Positions 18,999 to 27,710 are shown, numbered from the stretch's first letter. The stretch is DNA of 64,000 nucleotides from an uncultured Duodenibacillus sp. (GCA_944388865.1 CALXKM010000020.1:1-64000); one strand, 5' to 3'. Notes: generated by a model from the letters alone, not told the origin. Numbers and translations: made by a program.

Positions 18999-20012
18999 TC
19001 AGTTTGATTTTTTCTGCAGCATCTGCTGGAAGTTCCAGGCCGATGCGCACATCTCTTCGAGGCCGAGCTCAGCCTTCCATCCCAGCAGCTTGAGTGCCTT
19101 GGAGGGATCTGCCCAGTTGGCGGCAATGTCGCCTGCGCGTCGTGGAGCAATGCGGTAGGCAATCTTTTTGCCGCAAGCCTTTTCAAAGGCAGCAATGATT
19201 TCGAGCACGCTGTAGCCTTGTCCCGTGCCGAGGTTGATGGCCTCCCAGCCGGGGTGCTTGAGGGCGTATTCAAGCGCAAGCACGTGACCGCGGGCAAGAT
19301 CCATGACATGAATGTAGTCGCGCACGCCCGTGCCGTCGGGTGTCGGATAGTCGTTGCCGAAGACATTGACTTCTTTTAAAAGGCCGGCAGCAACGCGTGC
19401 AACGTAGGGCAGGAGGTTGTTGGGAATGCCGTTTGGATTTTCTCCGATAAGGCCTGAGGCATGTGCGCCGATCGGATTGAAGTAGCGCAGGCATACGGCG
19501 CAGAAGTTTTTGTCGGCCGCGCACAAGTCCGAAAGAATGCTCTCGATGACAAGCTTGGTGCGTCCGTAAGGGTTGGTGACGCCGCCCACGGGATGATCTT
19601 CGGTGAGAGGCAGCTTTTGCGGCGTGCCGTAAACGGTTGAGGAGCTCGAAAAGATCATCGAGCGGCAGCCTGCGTCCTGCATGGCCTGCAGCAAGCTGAC
19701 GGTGCCCGCAACATTGTTGTCGTAGTACTCAAGCGGCTTGGCGCAGCTTTCGCCTACGGCTTTAAGGCCGGCAAAGTGTACGACCGCCTCAATGCCGTTG
19801 TCGGCAAGAATTGAGCGCATGGCCGCTTTGTCGCGAATGTCTTTTTCAAAAAAGACCGGACGCCGTCCGCAGATGGCCTCTATGGCATCAAGCGTAGAGA
19901 CTTGGCTGTTGCAGAGGTTGTCGCAAATAAAGACATCGTGGCCGCCCTCGAGCAACACAACGGCCGTGTGTGAACCGATGAAGCCGGTTCCGCCGGTAAG
20001 CAATACGCGCAT
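18999..20012 (-). CDS. galE: UDP-glucose 4-epimerase
   Basis: 337 residues of the extended short-chain dehydrogenase family. The NAD-binding motif TGGTGFIGSH is at residues 6-15, a Ser/Tyr/Lys active site is seen in FSSSSTVYG and NPYGRTKLVIE, and the C-terminal half binds the UDP-sugar. GalE interconverts UDP-glucose and UDP-galactose in the cytoplasm, feeding LPS, capsule or galactose use. It lies 24 bases after the crotonase gene; no other galactose genes are nearby, so an envelope-sugar role seems more likely than galactose catabolism. Confidence 0.95.
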   Translation of the reverse strand: MRVLLTGGTGFIGSHTAVVLLEGGHDVFICDNLCNSQVSTLDAIEAICGRRPVFFEKDIRDKAAMRSILADNGIEAVVHFAGLKAVGESCAKPLEYYDNNVAGTVSLLQAMQDAGCRSMIFSSSSTVYGTPQKLPLTEDHPVGGVTNPYGRTKLVIESILSDLCAADKNFCAVCLRYFNPIGAHASGLIGENPNGIPNNLLPYVARVAAGLLKEVNVFGNDYPTPDGTGVRDYIHVMDLARGHVLALEYALKHPGWEAINLGTGQGYSVLEIIAAFEKACGKKIAYRIAPRRAGDIAANWADPSKALKLLGWKAELGLEEMCASAWNFQQMLQKKSN

Positions 20013-20036
20013 ACAGCAATCAAAAGAAAAAGAGAG

Positions 20037-20789
20037 TTAAAACTTGGGCATGCGGCCATCAAGAAACGCTTCACACGCTTCCTTGGCCTGATCAGAGCTG
20101 GCCACTTCGTTGAAAGTCCTCGCTTCCAGAGCCTGCGCGGAGCGAAGCCCTTCCATGAGGCTTGCGCGCAGCACGCGTTTGGTGTTTTGAACCGCAAGCG
20201 GCGAGAGCTTGGCCAAGCGCGATGCTCTTGCCATTGTCTGTTCTCTAACCTGCGCATCGTCGAAAACACCGTTCACGATGTGCATGGAAAGTGCTTCCTG
20301 AGCGGTAATGGGCTCAGAGAGCAGAATCTTTTCGGCAGCCTTGTGAAGTCCGCAGGCGGCAGTTGCCAGATACGATGCGCCAAAGCGCGGCGTCAAGCCA
20401 AGCGCCGTAAAGGGAAGCGAAAACAGCGCGCGCGAACCGGCATACACCAGGTCGCAATGGTAGAGCATGGTCACCGCAAGCCCGACAGCAGGCCCCTCAA
20501 CGCAAGCAATGATGGGTTTCGTGCAGCCAGACAAGGCGGAGATCATGCGACCTGACGGAGAATCCGCATTGGCGTTGAGATCCTTGATCTGCTCGGTTAG
20601 ATCGCCGCCAGCGCAGAAAATGCCCGGCTGAGCGCAAAGCACGACGACGCGCACGTCTGCGTTGCTTGAAGCCTTCTCAAAGGCGGCGGCAAGCTCTGTG
20701 AGCATTGCTGCATCGAGCGTGTTGCGCCGTTCGGGACGCGAAATTTCCAATGTCAGAATGTGCTCGCTTAAGCTTTCAATAATGGGCAT
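20037..20789 (-). CDS. enoyl-CoA hydratase/isomerase (crotonase) family protein
   Basis: 250 residues of the crotonase fold. The CoA oxyanion-hole segments are visible: FCAGGDLTEQ near residue 63 and CVEGPAVGLAVTMLYHCDL near 103. By alignment in my head with hydratases, the second catalytic Glu seems kept (AAEKILLS), whereas the first position reads Phe or Ala (LPFTALGL). That would suit an isomerase or another crotonase activity better than a hydratase; this is an inference. GGGAG precedes the ATG at 20789; an upstream TTG at 20804 is less likely. It lies 24 bases after the acyl-CoA synthetase/GNAT gene. Confidence 0.88.
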   Translation of the reverse strand: MPIIESLSEHILTLEISRPERRNTLDAAMLTELAAAFEKASSNADVRVVVLCAQPGIFCAGGDLTEQIKDLNANADSPSGRMISALSGCTKPIIACVEGPAVGLAVTMLYHCDLVYAGSRALFSLPFTALGLTPRFGASYLATAACGLHKAAEKILLSEPITAQEALSMHIVNGVFDDAQVREQTMARASRLAKLSPLAVQNTKRVLRASLMEGLRSAQALEARTFNEVASSDQAKEACEAFLDGRMPKF

Positions 20790-20813
20790 TGTTCTCACTC
20801 CCAAGAAAAAAGT

Positions 20814-23516
20814 TTAGTGCTTGCCTGCAGAGGACTTTTCCGCAAGCGTGAGCTCATAGATGAGCATGTTGGCATCCTGCGGACAGTCTACAGCGCGGTA
20901 GCCGCGGCTTGCCATAAATCCCGCCATTGGATCGTTTCCTTTAAGGACGTAGCCTTGTATGCGCGAGCACCCGCGCCGGCGCGCCTCGTCTTCGAGCTGC
21001 TGCATCAGAATCGATCCGAGACCAGCGCGCTGGTATTCGTCTTCAATCAAAATCCCGAACTCGGCCGTTTTCGAGCCCGGGGCAATGAAGATGCGGCCGA
21101 CGCCGTGCATTTGCGGACTGACGTTGCTGTTGTCAATCACAACGCGCGCGGCTTCTCGATCATGATCAATTTGAGTGAAGTCAATGATCTCATCGTCGGT
21201 CACGTCCGGACCGTTTTTATGAAAGCGCATGTAGGCGGTTTTGGGCGAAAGTCGGCCAAGAAGGCGTTTTTCTGCTGCAAAATCGTCGGGCCTGATGCTT
21301 CTGATGCGCATCAATCCAGCCTTGGTGGTGACTTCTTCATCAAAAAGCGTCGGCGTCGGAGCAATGAGCATGTGTGAGTAGCGAGCGTCAGGCGCATCAG
21401 CTCTGGCGCAGAGCGACACCGAGGCGTCAAGCGCAACGATGCCGTGTTCGTCGGCGATGAGGGGATTGACGACAACCTCGGCTACGGCCGGCAGCTCGCT
21501 CATCAGGGTCGAGAGGCGAATCAGCGCGCCTGCAAGTGCTTCTTTGTTGACCGCGGGCATGCCGCGAAAGCGCTCAAGTGAAGCGGCCACTGGATGACGG
21601 GCAATCATCTCAAGGGCCATAGGTTCCGTAAGAGGGGCAACACCGATGGTTTCCTTGGCAAATATTTCTCCGGTTCTGCCGCCTGCGCCAAAATAGATTG
21701 CCGGGCCAAGAACGGGATCGGTTGCCGCTCGCATCGACAGTTCTCGGGCGTGCGGATTTTCAGCCATCTTTTGCACGAAAACGCCGTTAAAGCGAGCCAT
21801 GGGCGCGAGATCGGCAAGTTTGGAGCGGATTTCGTCAAAGCCATCGGCAACGGCCGACTCGGTGAGGACATTTAGCAGCACGCCTCCGACGTCGGTTTTG
21901 TGCGCGACTCCGTTGGCCGAAAGTTTGAGTACCACGGGAAAGCCGATGCGCCGGGCGGCAGCCACAGCTTCTTGACTTGTGGCGGCAAAAGACGAGGGCA
22001 AAGAACGAATTCCGAAGGCCGAAAGAAGCTGCGCGGTCTGTTCGTCGCTCAGGATATGCTCGCCCTTGGCGCGGGCATCTGCAATGACGACGCGGGCAAC
22101 TTTCAGATTGGCGTTGGCAAAATCGCTTCCTTCGCGCGGCGCGGCATGGCGCCTTTCTTTGAGCTCATAGCTCTTGACAAGGTTGGCAAAGGCGCGCGCA
22201 GCCAGATCGGGTGTAGACACGCACGGCAGTCTGCATCGCTTGAAGGCAAGTCGCGTGTCGGGATCCGTCGAATCCGTGGCCCAGTTGACGATGACGGGTT
22301 TGAAGCTTTCGTCGGCGGTCTGCGCAAGCAGCTGCACCGTGCGCGGCGTACGAACAAGAGCCGAGGGCGCAAGCGTGACGATGGCTCCATCGACCGAGTC
22401 GCAGGCTAGAGCAAGCTTTAGGGTTTGAGCAAATGTATCGGCAGAAGCATCTGAGCCCAGCGTCAGGGGATTGAGAATAGGACTTGATGGCCCCAAAAAT
22501 TGCCGAAAATCTTTCTGCAGGCTTGCCGGAAAATCAGCCAGTTTGATGCCGGCGGCGTCGCACGCATCGGCGGCGAGTGCTGCGAACCCAATGCCGTTGG
22601 CAAGCACCGCAAGGCGCCCTTGGCGAGGATTTTTGCCGCAGGCAAAGACTTCAAGCGTGGTGCAGAAGTCTTCGACGCGATCGCAGCGCACAGCGCCGAC
22701 GCGCTCAAGCGCTGCATCAAAGACAAGTTCGCTGCCTGGGACTGCGGCCAGGTGGCTGGCTGTTACACGTTCAGCGTTTGGTCCGCGTCCGGCCTTGAGC
22801 ACGATGACGGGCTTGATGCGCGAGGCTGCGCGCACAGCCGACAGAAAGGAGCGCGGATGGTAGAGCGTATCGATTTGCAGCGCAATGATTTCGGTTTGCG
22901 GATCTTCAATGAAAAAATCAATGATTTCAGCGAGCGAAACGTCGCTTTCCACGCCGCTTGAAATGATGCTTGAAAAACCCAGAGCGCTGCGGGCTGCAAA
23001 GTCGAGAATGGAGGCCGTCACGGCGCCCGATTGACTGATGAGCGCCACTGAGCCAGTCTCAGCAAGATGCGGCCAATAGCTTACGTTAAGGCCAATGGAC
23101 GGGCGCATGATGCCCATGGAAAAAGGACCGATCAGACGCAGTCCTGCGTCTGCGGCAAATTGCGCAATTTCTTTTCGCCAATGACGGTCGCGCGTAAAGG
23201 CGTCATCTCCCGGACAGAGCAAAACGTTGCCGATGCCAAGCTTCTTGCATTCTTTGAGAAGTCCCATGACGGTCGAGGCAGGAGTTGTGATCACGGCCAG
23301 ATCAATTTTGGCCGGCAGCTCCGAGAGCGAAGCCCAGCAGGGCGTTACGCCGATGTACTTGTATTTAGGATTGACGGGATAGGCTTCGAGCGCACGGCGC
23401 CCGTTCATGACGCCGTTCCAGACGTAGGTGCCGCGACTTCCCTCGCGGTCGCTGGCGCCGACAACGGCTACAGCGCGCGGGATGAAGGCCGATTTAAGCG
23501 AGTGGGAAAATTCCAT
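20814..23516 (-). CDS. NDP-forming acyl-CoA synthetase / GNAT acetyltransferase fusion (PatZ-like)
   Basis: 900 residues in the order CoA-binding domain (about 1-130, IPRAVAVVGASDREGSRG), succinyl-CoA-ligase-like domains (about 140-450, LISQSGAVTASILDFAA), ATP-grasp (about 480-690, GFPVVLKLSANGVAHKTDVGGV) and a C-terminal GNAT acetyltransferase (about 730-890, YQRAGLGSILMQQLEDEARRRG). This is the architecture of PatZ/Pat protein lysine acetyltransferases, which use acetyl-CoA to acetylate and silence enzymes such as acetyl-CoA synthetase. A His is kept in ASHLAAVPGSE, where active ADP-forming ligases have SHTGSLAG, so ligase activity cannot be excluded. The ATG at 23516 is chosen because the upstream 52 codons run through AT-rich non-homologous sequence. 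First gene of the run with crotonase, galE and nlpC. Confidence 0.9.
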   Translation of the reverse strand: MEFSHSLKSAFIPRAVAVVGASDREGSRGTYVWNGVMNGRRALEAYPVNPKYKYIGVTPCWASLSELPAKIDLAVITTPASTVMGLLKECKKLGIGNVLLCPGDDAFTRDRHWRKEIAQFAADAGLRLIGPFSMGIMRPSIGLNVSYWPHLAETGSVALISQSGAVTASILDFAARSALGFSSIISSGVESDVSLAEIIDFFIEDPQTEIIALQIDTLYHPRSFLSAVRAASRIKPVIVLKAGRGPNAERVTASHLAAVPGSELVFDAALERVGAVRCDRVEDFCTTLEVFACGKNPRQGRLAVLANGIGFAALAADACDAAGIKLADFPASLQKDFRQFLGPSSPILNPLTLGSDASADTFAQTLKLALACDSVDGAIVTLAPSALVRTPRTVQLLAQTADESFKPVIVNWATDSTDPDTRLAFKRCRLPCVSTPDLAARAFANLVKSYELKERRHAAPREGSDFANANLKVARVVIADARAKGEHILSDEQTAQLLSAFGIRSLPSSFAATSQEAVAAARRIGFPVVLKLSANGVAHKTDVGGVLLNVLTESAVADGFDEIRSKLADLAPMARFNGVFVQKMAENPHARELSMRAATDPVLGPAIYFGAGGRTGEIFAKETIGVAPLTEPMALEMIARHPVAASLERFRGMPAVNKEALAGALIRLSTLMSELPAVAEVVVNPLIADEHGIVALDASVSLCARADAPDARYSHMLIAPTPTLFDEEVTTKAGLMRIRSIRPDDFAAEKRLLGRLSPKTAYMRFHKNGPDVTDDEIIDFTQIDHDREAARVVIDNSNVSPQMHGVGRIFIAPGSKTAEFGILIEDEYQRAGLGSILMQQLEDEARRRGCSRIQGYVLKGNDPMAGFMASRGYRAVDCPQDANMLIYELTLAEKSSAGKH

Positions 23517-23632
23517 GGAAAAAATAAGCGCGCAAAAATTCAGGTCGCTAAGAATCAATTGAAGGGATTGAAGAAGGATTTTAGCGGCAGAAGAAGCGAA
23601 AAAGAGCCAAATTGCGGCTAGGGCCAAGCAAA

Positions 23633-23662
23633 CAAAAAATCGTCCGCGTAGCTGGCGGACGA
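23633..23662 (-). terminator. rho-independent terminator after the aldo/keto reductase remnant
   Basis: Eight perfect pairs (23640-23647 with 23655-23662) and, read on the minus strand, six T after the stem (23634-23639 as A on the plus strand). It lies just past the stop at 23688. Confidence 0.8.
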
Positions 23663-23687
23663 AAAAAGGCAATGAAGACTCAAAAAA

Positions 23688-24169
23688 TCAGTACCAGTCG
23701 TGTTTTTCATTGCGGTTGAGCGCCGCGATGCGCTCCATCTGTGCCTTGGTGAGCTCAAAGTCAAAAATTTCCGTGTTTTCCTTGATGTGGGCAGGGTTGC
23801 TTGAGCCGGGAATGGGGACGACGCCGCGCTCAAGATTCCAGCGCAGAATGACCTGCACCAGCGACTTGCCGTGGGCGAGTGCGATGTCGGCTAAAACGGG
23901 ATCAGGCAAAAGCTCGCGGTTGTAGCCGCGGCCGCCGAGCGGATACCAAGCCTGAACGATGATGCCCAGATTTGCGATGAATTCAACGACGTCCGTGTCC
24001 TGATAGTAGGGGTTTTGCTCTCCATGTTGAAGGCGGGCCTGCGCGCGCAGCTGGGCTTGAGGTCAACGGTGCAATTTCGCGCAGCCTGCGCCGCACTTGG
24101 CAGGATGCTCGAAATGAAGCCTATGGCTGAACTCAGGGCGCTTGCGGCCAGAAGGTTTCTGCGCAGCAT
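23688..24169 (-). pseudogene. aldo/keto reductase remnant with signal peptide
   Basis: The 5' end encodes a Tat-like signal peptide (MLRRNLLAASALSSAIGF then ISSILPSAAQA). About 30 codons later the frame is lost. In another frame the C-terminal third of an aldo/keto reductase continues: NPYYQDTDVVEFIANLG, IIVQAWYPLGGRGY, KSLVQVILRWNLERGVVPIP and GSSNPAHIKEN, ending in TAA at 23688. The catalytic Asp-Tyr-Lys-His part and roughly 150 residues of the barrel are missing, so both an internal deletion and a frameshift are implied. The product cannot be an active NAD(P)H reductase. A terminator is still in place downstream. Confidence 0.8.
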
Positions 24170-24284
24170 GTTAAAAAGGCTCTTTTTGGCGTTTGCTTCG
24201 CAAGGCGCTCTTCGCATAGAGGAGGTGCCGGCGACAAGGCAAGCGAAGCAAAAACGGATTTTTTGAAGTGATCCAAAAGGAGGC

Positions 24285-24315
24285 TTTCCCGAACCTTGCG
24301 GGCAGGTTCGGGAAA
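24285..24315 (-). terminator. hairpin terminator after the DUF362 gene
   Basis: TTTCCCGAACC (24285-24295) and GGTTCGGGAAA (24305-24315) pair perfectly over 11 bases, and outer GGCTTT/AAAGCC repeats flank them. On the minus strand GCCTCCTTTT follows. It lies 14 bases after the stop at 24329. Confidence 0.65.
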
Positions 24316-24328
24316 CGAAAGCCGAGCT

Positions 24329-25417
24329 TTAGATTTCAATGAGCGCGTAGCGATCGCTGCCCATCTTGAGCTCGCGCATGTACTCGAGCTGATGCAGGCC
24401 GCGGCGCGACTCGATGCGCTCGACGAGATCCTTGTTGCTCTTGGCGTTGTAGACAAGATCGCAGCTTGCTTGATCAATGGCAAGCAGGTCGGTAGAGGCC
24501 AGAATGCCGATGTCGGGGATTGTGGGCTCTGCCGCAGAGGTGCCGGCGCAGTCGCAGTCAACCGACATGCGGCGCAGTACGTTGATGTAGACGATGTGCT
24601 TGCCGAAGTGGTCGATGACGGCCTTGGCCGACTCGCTCATCGTTTCCATGAGCATTTCCTTGGCCGGCCACTGATCCCAGGGCAGGTTGACGTCGCTGAC
24701 GGCATGCACCTGCTGCTTGCCGATGCGGCCGTCGGCGCAGCCGATGGCAATATTTTTCATTGAGCCGCCAAAGCCGCCCATTGCGTGCCCCTTGAAGTGC
24801 GTCAGCACGATCATGGAGTCGTAGTTGACGATGGAGCCGCCCATGGAAACTTCCTTGAAATGCTTGCCGCCGCGCACAGGCAGGTTTACCGTGCCGTGCG
24901 CATCCATGATGTCGACCGGGCAGAACGTCCAGCCGTTGACTTTGAGCGTTTCAAGGTGCTGTTCGGTTGTGTAGCGATCTCCCTGATAGAGCGTGTTTGT
25001 TTCGACAATCGTGCTGTCGGGGATCGTTGACTGGAAGGCTTCGACGAGCTCGCGCGGCAGAATGTTGGGGCCGTGCTTTTCGCCGGTATGCAGCTTGATG
25101 GCGACGTGCCCGTAGATGGCTTCGTTGATTTTGTCATAGAGCGCAAGCAGGCTCTGGGCATCAATGCGAGGCGAGAAGTATACGCGGGCCTTGGCGCCGG
25201 GGGCATCCTCGGCAACGCGTCTGCAGCCCACGACGGGGGCTTGAGGATAAGTTTGTTGAGTCATTTTCGCTTTTCCTTTGTTTTTAGCCGAAGCAGCTAA
25301 AACTGGACCAGCTGCACCGCTCAGTCCGGCGGCAGCGGCCAGTTCAAATAATTCGCGCCGCTGCAGGCCGTGTTGCTTTACGTGATTTTTGCAGCAATTG
25401 CAGCTGTCTTTGTGCAT
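24329..25417 (-). CDS. Tat-exported DUF362 domain protein
   Basis: 362 residues. The N-terminus has a Cys-rich stretch (KDSCNCCKNH) and then a twin-arginine signal (LQRRELFELAAAAGLSGAAG), suggesting export in folded form. The rest matches the DUF362 family: VAIKLHTGEKHGPNILPRELV, VLTHFKGHAMGGFGGSMKNIAIG and SVDCDCAGTSAAEPTIPDIGIL. Some DUF362 proteins carry iron-sulphur clusters, and the motif CDCAG is noted, but no classical ferredoxin motif is seen and the function is unknown. GGAG lies nine bases before the ATG at 25417; an inverted repeat sits about 27 bases upstream. Confidence 0.85.
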   Translation of the reverse strand: MHKDSCNCCKNHVKQHGLQRRELFELAAAAGLSGAAGPVLAASAKNKGKAKMTQQTYPQAPVVGCRRVAEDAPGAKARVYFSPRIDAQSLLALYDKINEAIYGHVAIKLHTGEKHGPNILPRELVEAFQSTIPDSTIVETNTLYQGDRYTTEQHLETLKVNGWTFCPVDIMDAHGTVNLPVRGGKHFKEVSMGGSIVNYDSMIVLTHFKGHAMGGFGGSMKNIAIGCADGRIGKQQVHAVSDVNLPWDQWPAKEMLMETMSESAKAVIDHFGKHIVYINVLRRMSVDCDCAGTSAAEPTIPDIGILASTDLLAIDQASCDLVYNAKSNKDLVERIESRRGLHQLEYMRELKMGSDRYALIEI

Positions 25418-25443
25418 GGCGGGACTCCTCAAAATTTTTCACC

Positions 25444-25471
25444 GCATGCGGCCATGATCTGCGCCGCATGC
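25444..25471 (-). promoter_or_regulatory. inverted repeat upstream of the DUF362 gene
   Basis: GCATGCGGC (25444-25452) and GCCGCATGC (25463-25471) are perfect inverted repeats about 27 bases upstream of the DUF362 start. It could be an operator or a 5' leader hairpin; nothing in the sequence decides. Confidence 0.4.
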
Positions 25472-25600
25472 TGAAGGGGAATATGCCTGTTGAGGTAAGG
25501 ACGGGCAGGAAGAATTATGCGGCCAACGTTTTCTCAAACATTGCACAAATGATGCAAAGCACTGCCAAATTTTCGAGTTCTAGGGGAAATTTTGTCTCTG

Positions 25601-25870
25601 TCAGGATTGTTCTTTGAATTCGCTTTGCAGCGCGTCAATCAGACGCTTGTATTCATGTTTGAACTGCGTCTGCGTGCAGCCCATTAAAACGGCGTCATCG
25701 AGCGCATCCTGCAGGAGTTCGCGCAGTTCCTTCCAGTTGTCGTTGAGGACTTTGACTTTTTCCGTGCATGAGATGACCGAACCGTCGGACGCATGCCATG
25801 CCTCGGGAGGCGACAAAGGATCGGCGGATGCGGCCTTGGCAGAGGACTCAGCAGAAGTTTTTGTTGACAT
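25601..25870 (-). CDS. small hypothetical protein
   Basis: 89 residues beginning MSTKTSAESSAKAASADPLS. The N-terminal 25 residues are Ser/Ala-rich and likely disordered; residues 35-85 look helical (VKVLNDNWKELRELLQDALDD, then EYKRLIDALQSEFKEQ). I do not recognise the family. No clear ribosome-binding site precedes the ATG, and a terminator just upstream separates it from the previous gene, so its expression signals are uncertain. Codon use looks normal for the window, which supports a real gene. Confidence 0.6.
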   Translation of the reverse strand: MSTKTSAESSAKAASADPLSPPEAWHASDGSVISCTEKVKVLNDNWKELRELLQDALDDAVLMGCTQTQFKHEYKRLIDALQSEFKEQS

Positions 25871-25901
25871 GATCAAAAGCTTTGCGGGCAGACAGGGAAG
25901 G

Positions 25902-25939
25902 AAAAAAGGCTTCGAAGCGCTTATTGACTTCGAAGCCTT
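25902..25939 (-). terminator. strong rho-independent terminator
   Basis: AAGGCTTCGAAG (25906-25917) and CTTCGAAGCCTT (25928-25939) pair perfectly over 12 bases with a ten-base loop. On the minus strand the stem runs into six T. It terminates the gene ending at 25984. Confidence 0.85.
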
Positions 25940-25983
25940 CAGGCTTTTGCGATGCGGCCGTCAGGGGCCTGCAGCAATTTGTC

Positions 25984-26826
25984 TTACGCGGCAGCGGCAG
26001 CAGACTTGGACTTCGAGCAGGCACGGCGCGCAGAACCTTTGGTTTCTGTCTTCTTGGCGCCGGCTTTGGCTGAGGCCGCCTTGCGGGTGCGGGTTGTCGT
26101 CTTGACTGCCGCGGGCTCTGCATCGGGAACGATGGTGATGACGGCTTCAGCGGCCTGCTCAGATTTTGCGTTTTTGCAGGAAGACTTTTTGGCGCTGGAT
26201 TTTTTGACCTTCTCGCCGGACTTGGCCGCAGCTGCAGCAGCCGCAGCGGCTGCTGCCTGACGCTTTTGCACCAGGCTCTTTTCGGGTTTGGTCGGACGCA
26301 GGATTTTCTTGCTTTCCGAAGCCAGACGCTCTGCTTCGGCCTTGGCCGCGGCCTCAGCAGCTTCGTCTTCGGCCGTGCGCATGGAGATGCGCACAACGGG
26401 CGGGGCCACGGCAGCTTCTTCTTCCTTGACGCCCCAGAGCTGAAGAATTTCAGACTGAGCGGGCACGGTGCCGCGCTCCCGACGAACGAGAACGCTTGAG
26501 CGCACGATTTTTTCAATGTCAGGCAGAGGAAGGCGGTTGAGGTCGTCGAAATGAATTAGGCTGTGCTCGTGATCAAAGCCCTTGAATTTGTCGGCCATCG
26601 GCTCGACGACGGATTTTTCAGCAATGTACAGGGTGAGCGACTTTTCCCGGCTTTCCAGCGCAAACAGGGGGCCGCCGCTTAATTCGTAGAAAACAAGCCC
26701 AAAGCGCTTGCTTTCGCGCACGCCGCGCGCTGCGCGGCGGATAAGACTGGCTACACGGGCCATAGCTACGCGGCGATCATGCGGCAATCCCTGCAGAAAG
26801 ACGCCCAGAACCGTAGCACCTACCAT
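25984..26826 (-). CDS. hypothetical protein with Ala/Lys-rich histone-H1-like tail
   Basis: 280 residues in two parts. Residues 1-125 are folded-looking (FGLVFYELSGGPLFALESRE, KFKGFDHEHSLIHFDDLNRLPLPDIEKIVR) and distantly recall DUF1801-type small domains, a weak match. Residues 150-280 are low-complexity Ala/Lys/Arg, including an 11-residue Ala run and repeated KKSSAKKSSCK and TTTRTRKAASAKAGAKK, resembling the DNA-binding tails of bacterial H1-like proteins. A nucleoid or RNA-binding role is possible but unproven. GGAGG lies four bases before the ATG, and a good promoter and terminator bracket the gene, which is therefore monocistronic. Confidence 0.75.
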   Translation of the reverse strand: MVGATVLGVFLQGLPHDRRVAMARVASLIRRAARGVRESKRFGLVFYELSGGPLFALESREKSLTLYIAEKSVVEPMADKFKGFDHEHSLIHFDDLNRLPLPDIEKIVRSSVLVRRERGTVPAQSEILQLWGVKEEEAAVAPPVVRISMRTAEDEAAEAAAKAEAERLASESKKILRPTKPEKSLVQKRQAAAAAAAAAAAKSGEKVKKSSAKKSSCKNAKSEQAAEAVITIVPDAEPAAVKTTTRTRKAASAKAGAKKTETKGSARRACSKSKSAAAAA

Positions 26827-26887
26827 AAAACCTCCAAGAATCCTTTCGTACCAAATGGGTCGTCATAATATCTGACGAAAACACTCA

Positions 26888-26916
26888 ATTTTACCTGATC
26901 CGAAACCGCTTTCCAA
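26888..26916 (-). promoter_or_regulatory. sigma-70 promoter of the Ala/Lys-tail protein gene
   Basis: On the minus strand TTGGAA (26916-26911), a 17-base spacer and TAAAAT (26893-26888) precede the gene by about 55 bases of leader. Confidence 0.65.
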
Positions 26917-27001
26917 GTCCTTGATTCTGGAGGAATTATTCGGAAAGCATTGATTTTATTGACTTTCGCTGGTGCTCAAAGAGACGTTTGCTGCAAGAGC
27001 A

Positions 27002-27544
27002 TCATTGATAAAAACGGTAGACAGCCGTAAACGGAACCTTAAGCGTCGTGCCGATTTGCGAGGGCGAGCAGCGCGTCTGCGGCTGGCCGCCCGCGCCTTC
27101 TGTGCGGCTCACCCACCGAATGCCGGTAAGCACGCCTTTTTTCTTTCCCTGCGCGCGGGTTTCGAAAAGAACGTCTCGCAGGTTGTTGTGCGACTTCGGG
27201 TGCGTGTCCCACTTTACGATTTTTGCGCTCAGAACGGAGCCGTCGGAAGCACGAAAAATGAAGTCGGGTCCTTGCCGCGCAATGATGCGCCCTTTTTCGT
27301 CGACAAGCACAGCATCGGGGGCGATGAATTTCCACCAACGGCCCTTTTTGTCGGCCGTGCACTGAAACTGTTGCTCGCCCGAGGCCTTGAGCGTCATGAG
27401 CAGCTTGCCTTTTTCAGGAGCCATCGGATCGCCGGCTGACATGAATTCGCTCAGACCAGAGCAGCCCGAAAGGGCAAAAGCGCTTGCGGCGCACAGCGCA
27501 AAAAAAAGGCGGCCAGAAAGACGAGATCGGTTTTTCTTTTGCAT
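27002..27544 (-). CDS. DUF3455-like lipoprotein
   Basis: 180 residues. A lipoprotein signal peptide ends in the lipobox LSGC (LFFALCAASAFALSGCSG), so the mature protein should be lipidated at Cys27 or thereabouts and anchored in the envelope. The remainder fits the DUF3455 pattern: GEQQFQCTADKKGRWWKFIAPDAVL, IIARQGPDFIFRASDGSVLSAKIV and YRFYQ at the end. No enzymatic function is known for this family. The ATG at 27544 is chosen over an in-frame start four codons upstream. It is divergent from the por operon. Confidence 0.8.
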   Translation of the reverse strand: MQKKNRSRLSGRLFFALCAASAFALSGCSGLSEFMSAGDPMAPEKGKLLMTLKASGEQQFQCTADKKGRWWKFIAPDAVLVDEKGRIIARQGPDFIFRASDGSVLSAKIVKWDTHPKSHNNLRDVLFETRAQGKKKGVLTGIRWVSRTEGAGGQPQTRCSPSQIGTTLKVPFTAVYRFYQ

Positions 27545-27710
27545 GGCAAGTACCAAAAAGGCTCGAAAAAAAAAAGCAAAGATTTGCGCATGTTTGACGA
27601 CGGGTTTGATTTTAGGCGAGCAAAGGCCGATTTTTTGACCTGAAGCAAATGTAAATCTGCTCTTTCGATTTCACATAGAGAAAACCATTGTTTTTTAGAC
27701 TGGAAAACCC

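Noticed and set aside
20187..20555. A 122-codon plus-strand frame within the crotonase gene
   Set aside because: Antisense to a conserved gene, with no ribosome-binding site or recognisable motif.
26221..26260. The GCA/GCC triplet-rich stretch as a tandem repeat element
   Set aside because: It encodes the poly-Ala run of the tail protein and needs no separate repeat annotation.
25848..26516. A 222-codon Arg/Pro/Lys-rich minus-strand frame
   Set aside because: It is a frame-shifted reading of the Ala/Lys-rich tail gene and passes through its terminator.
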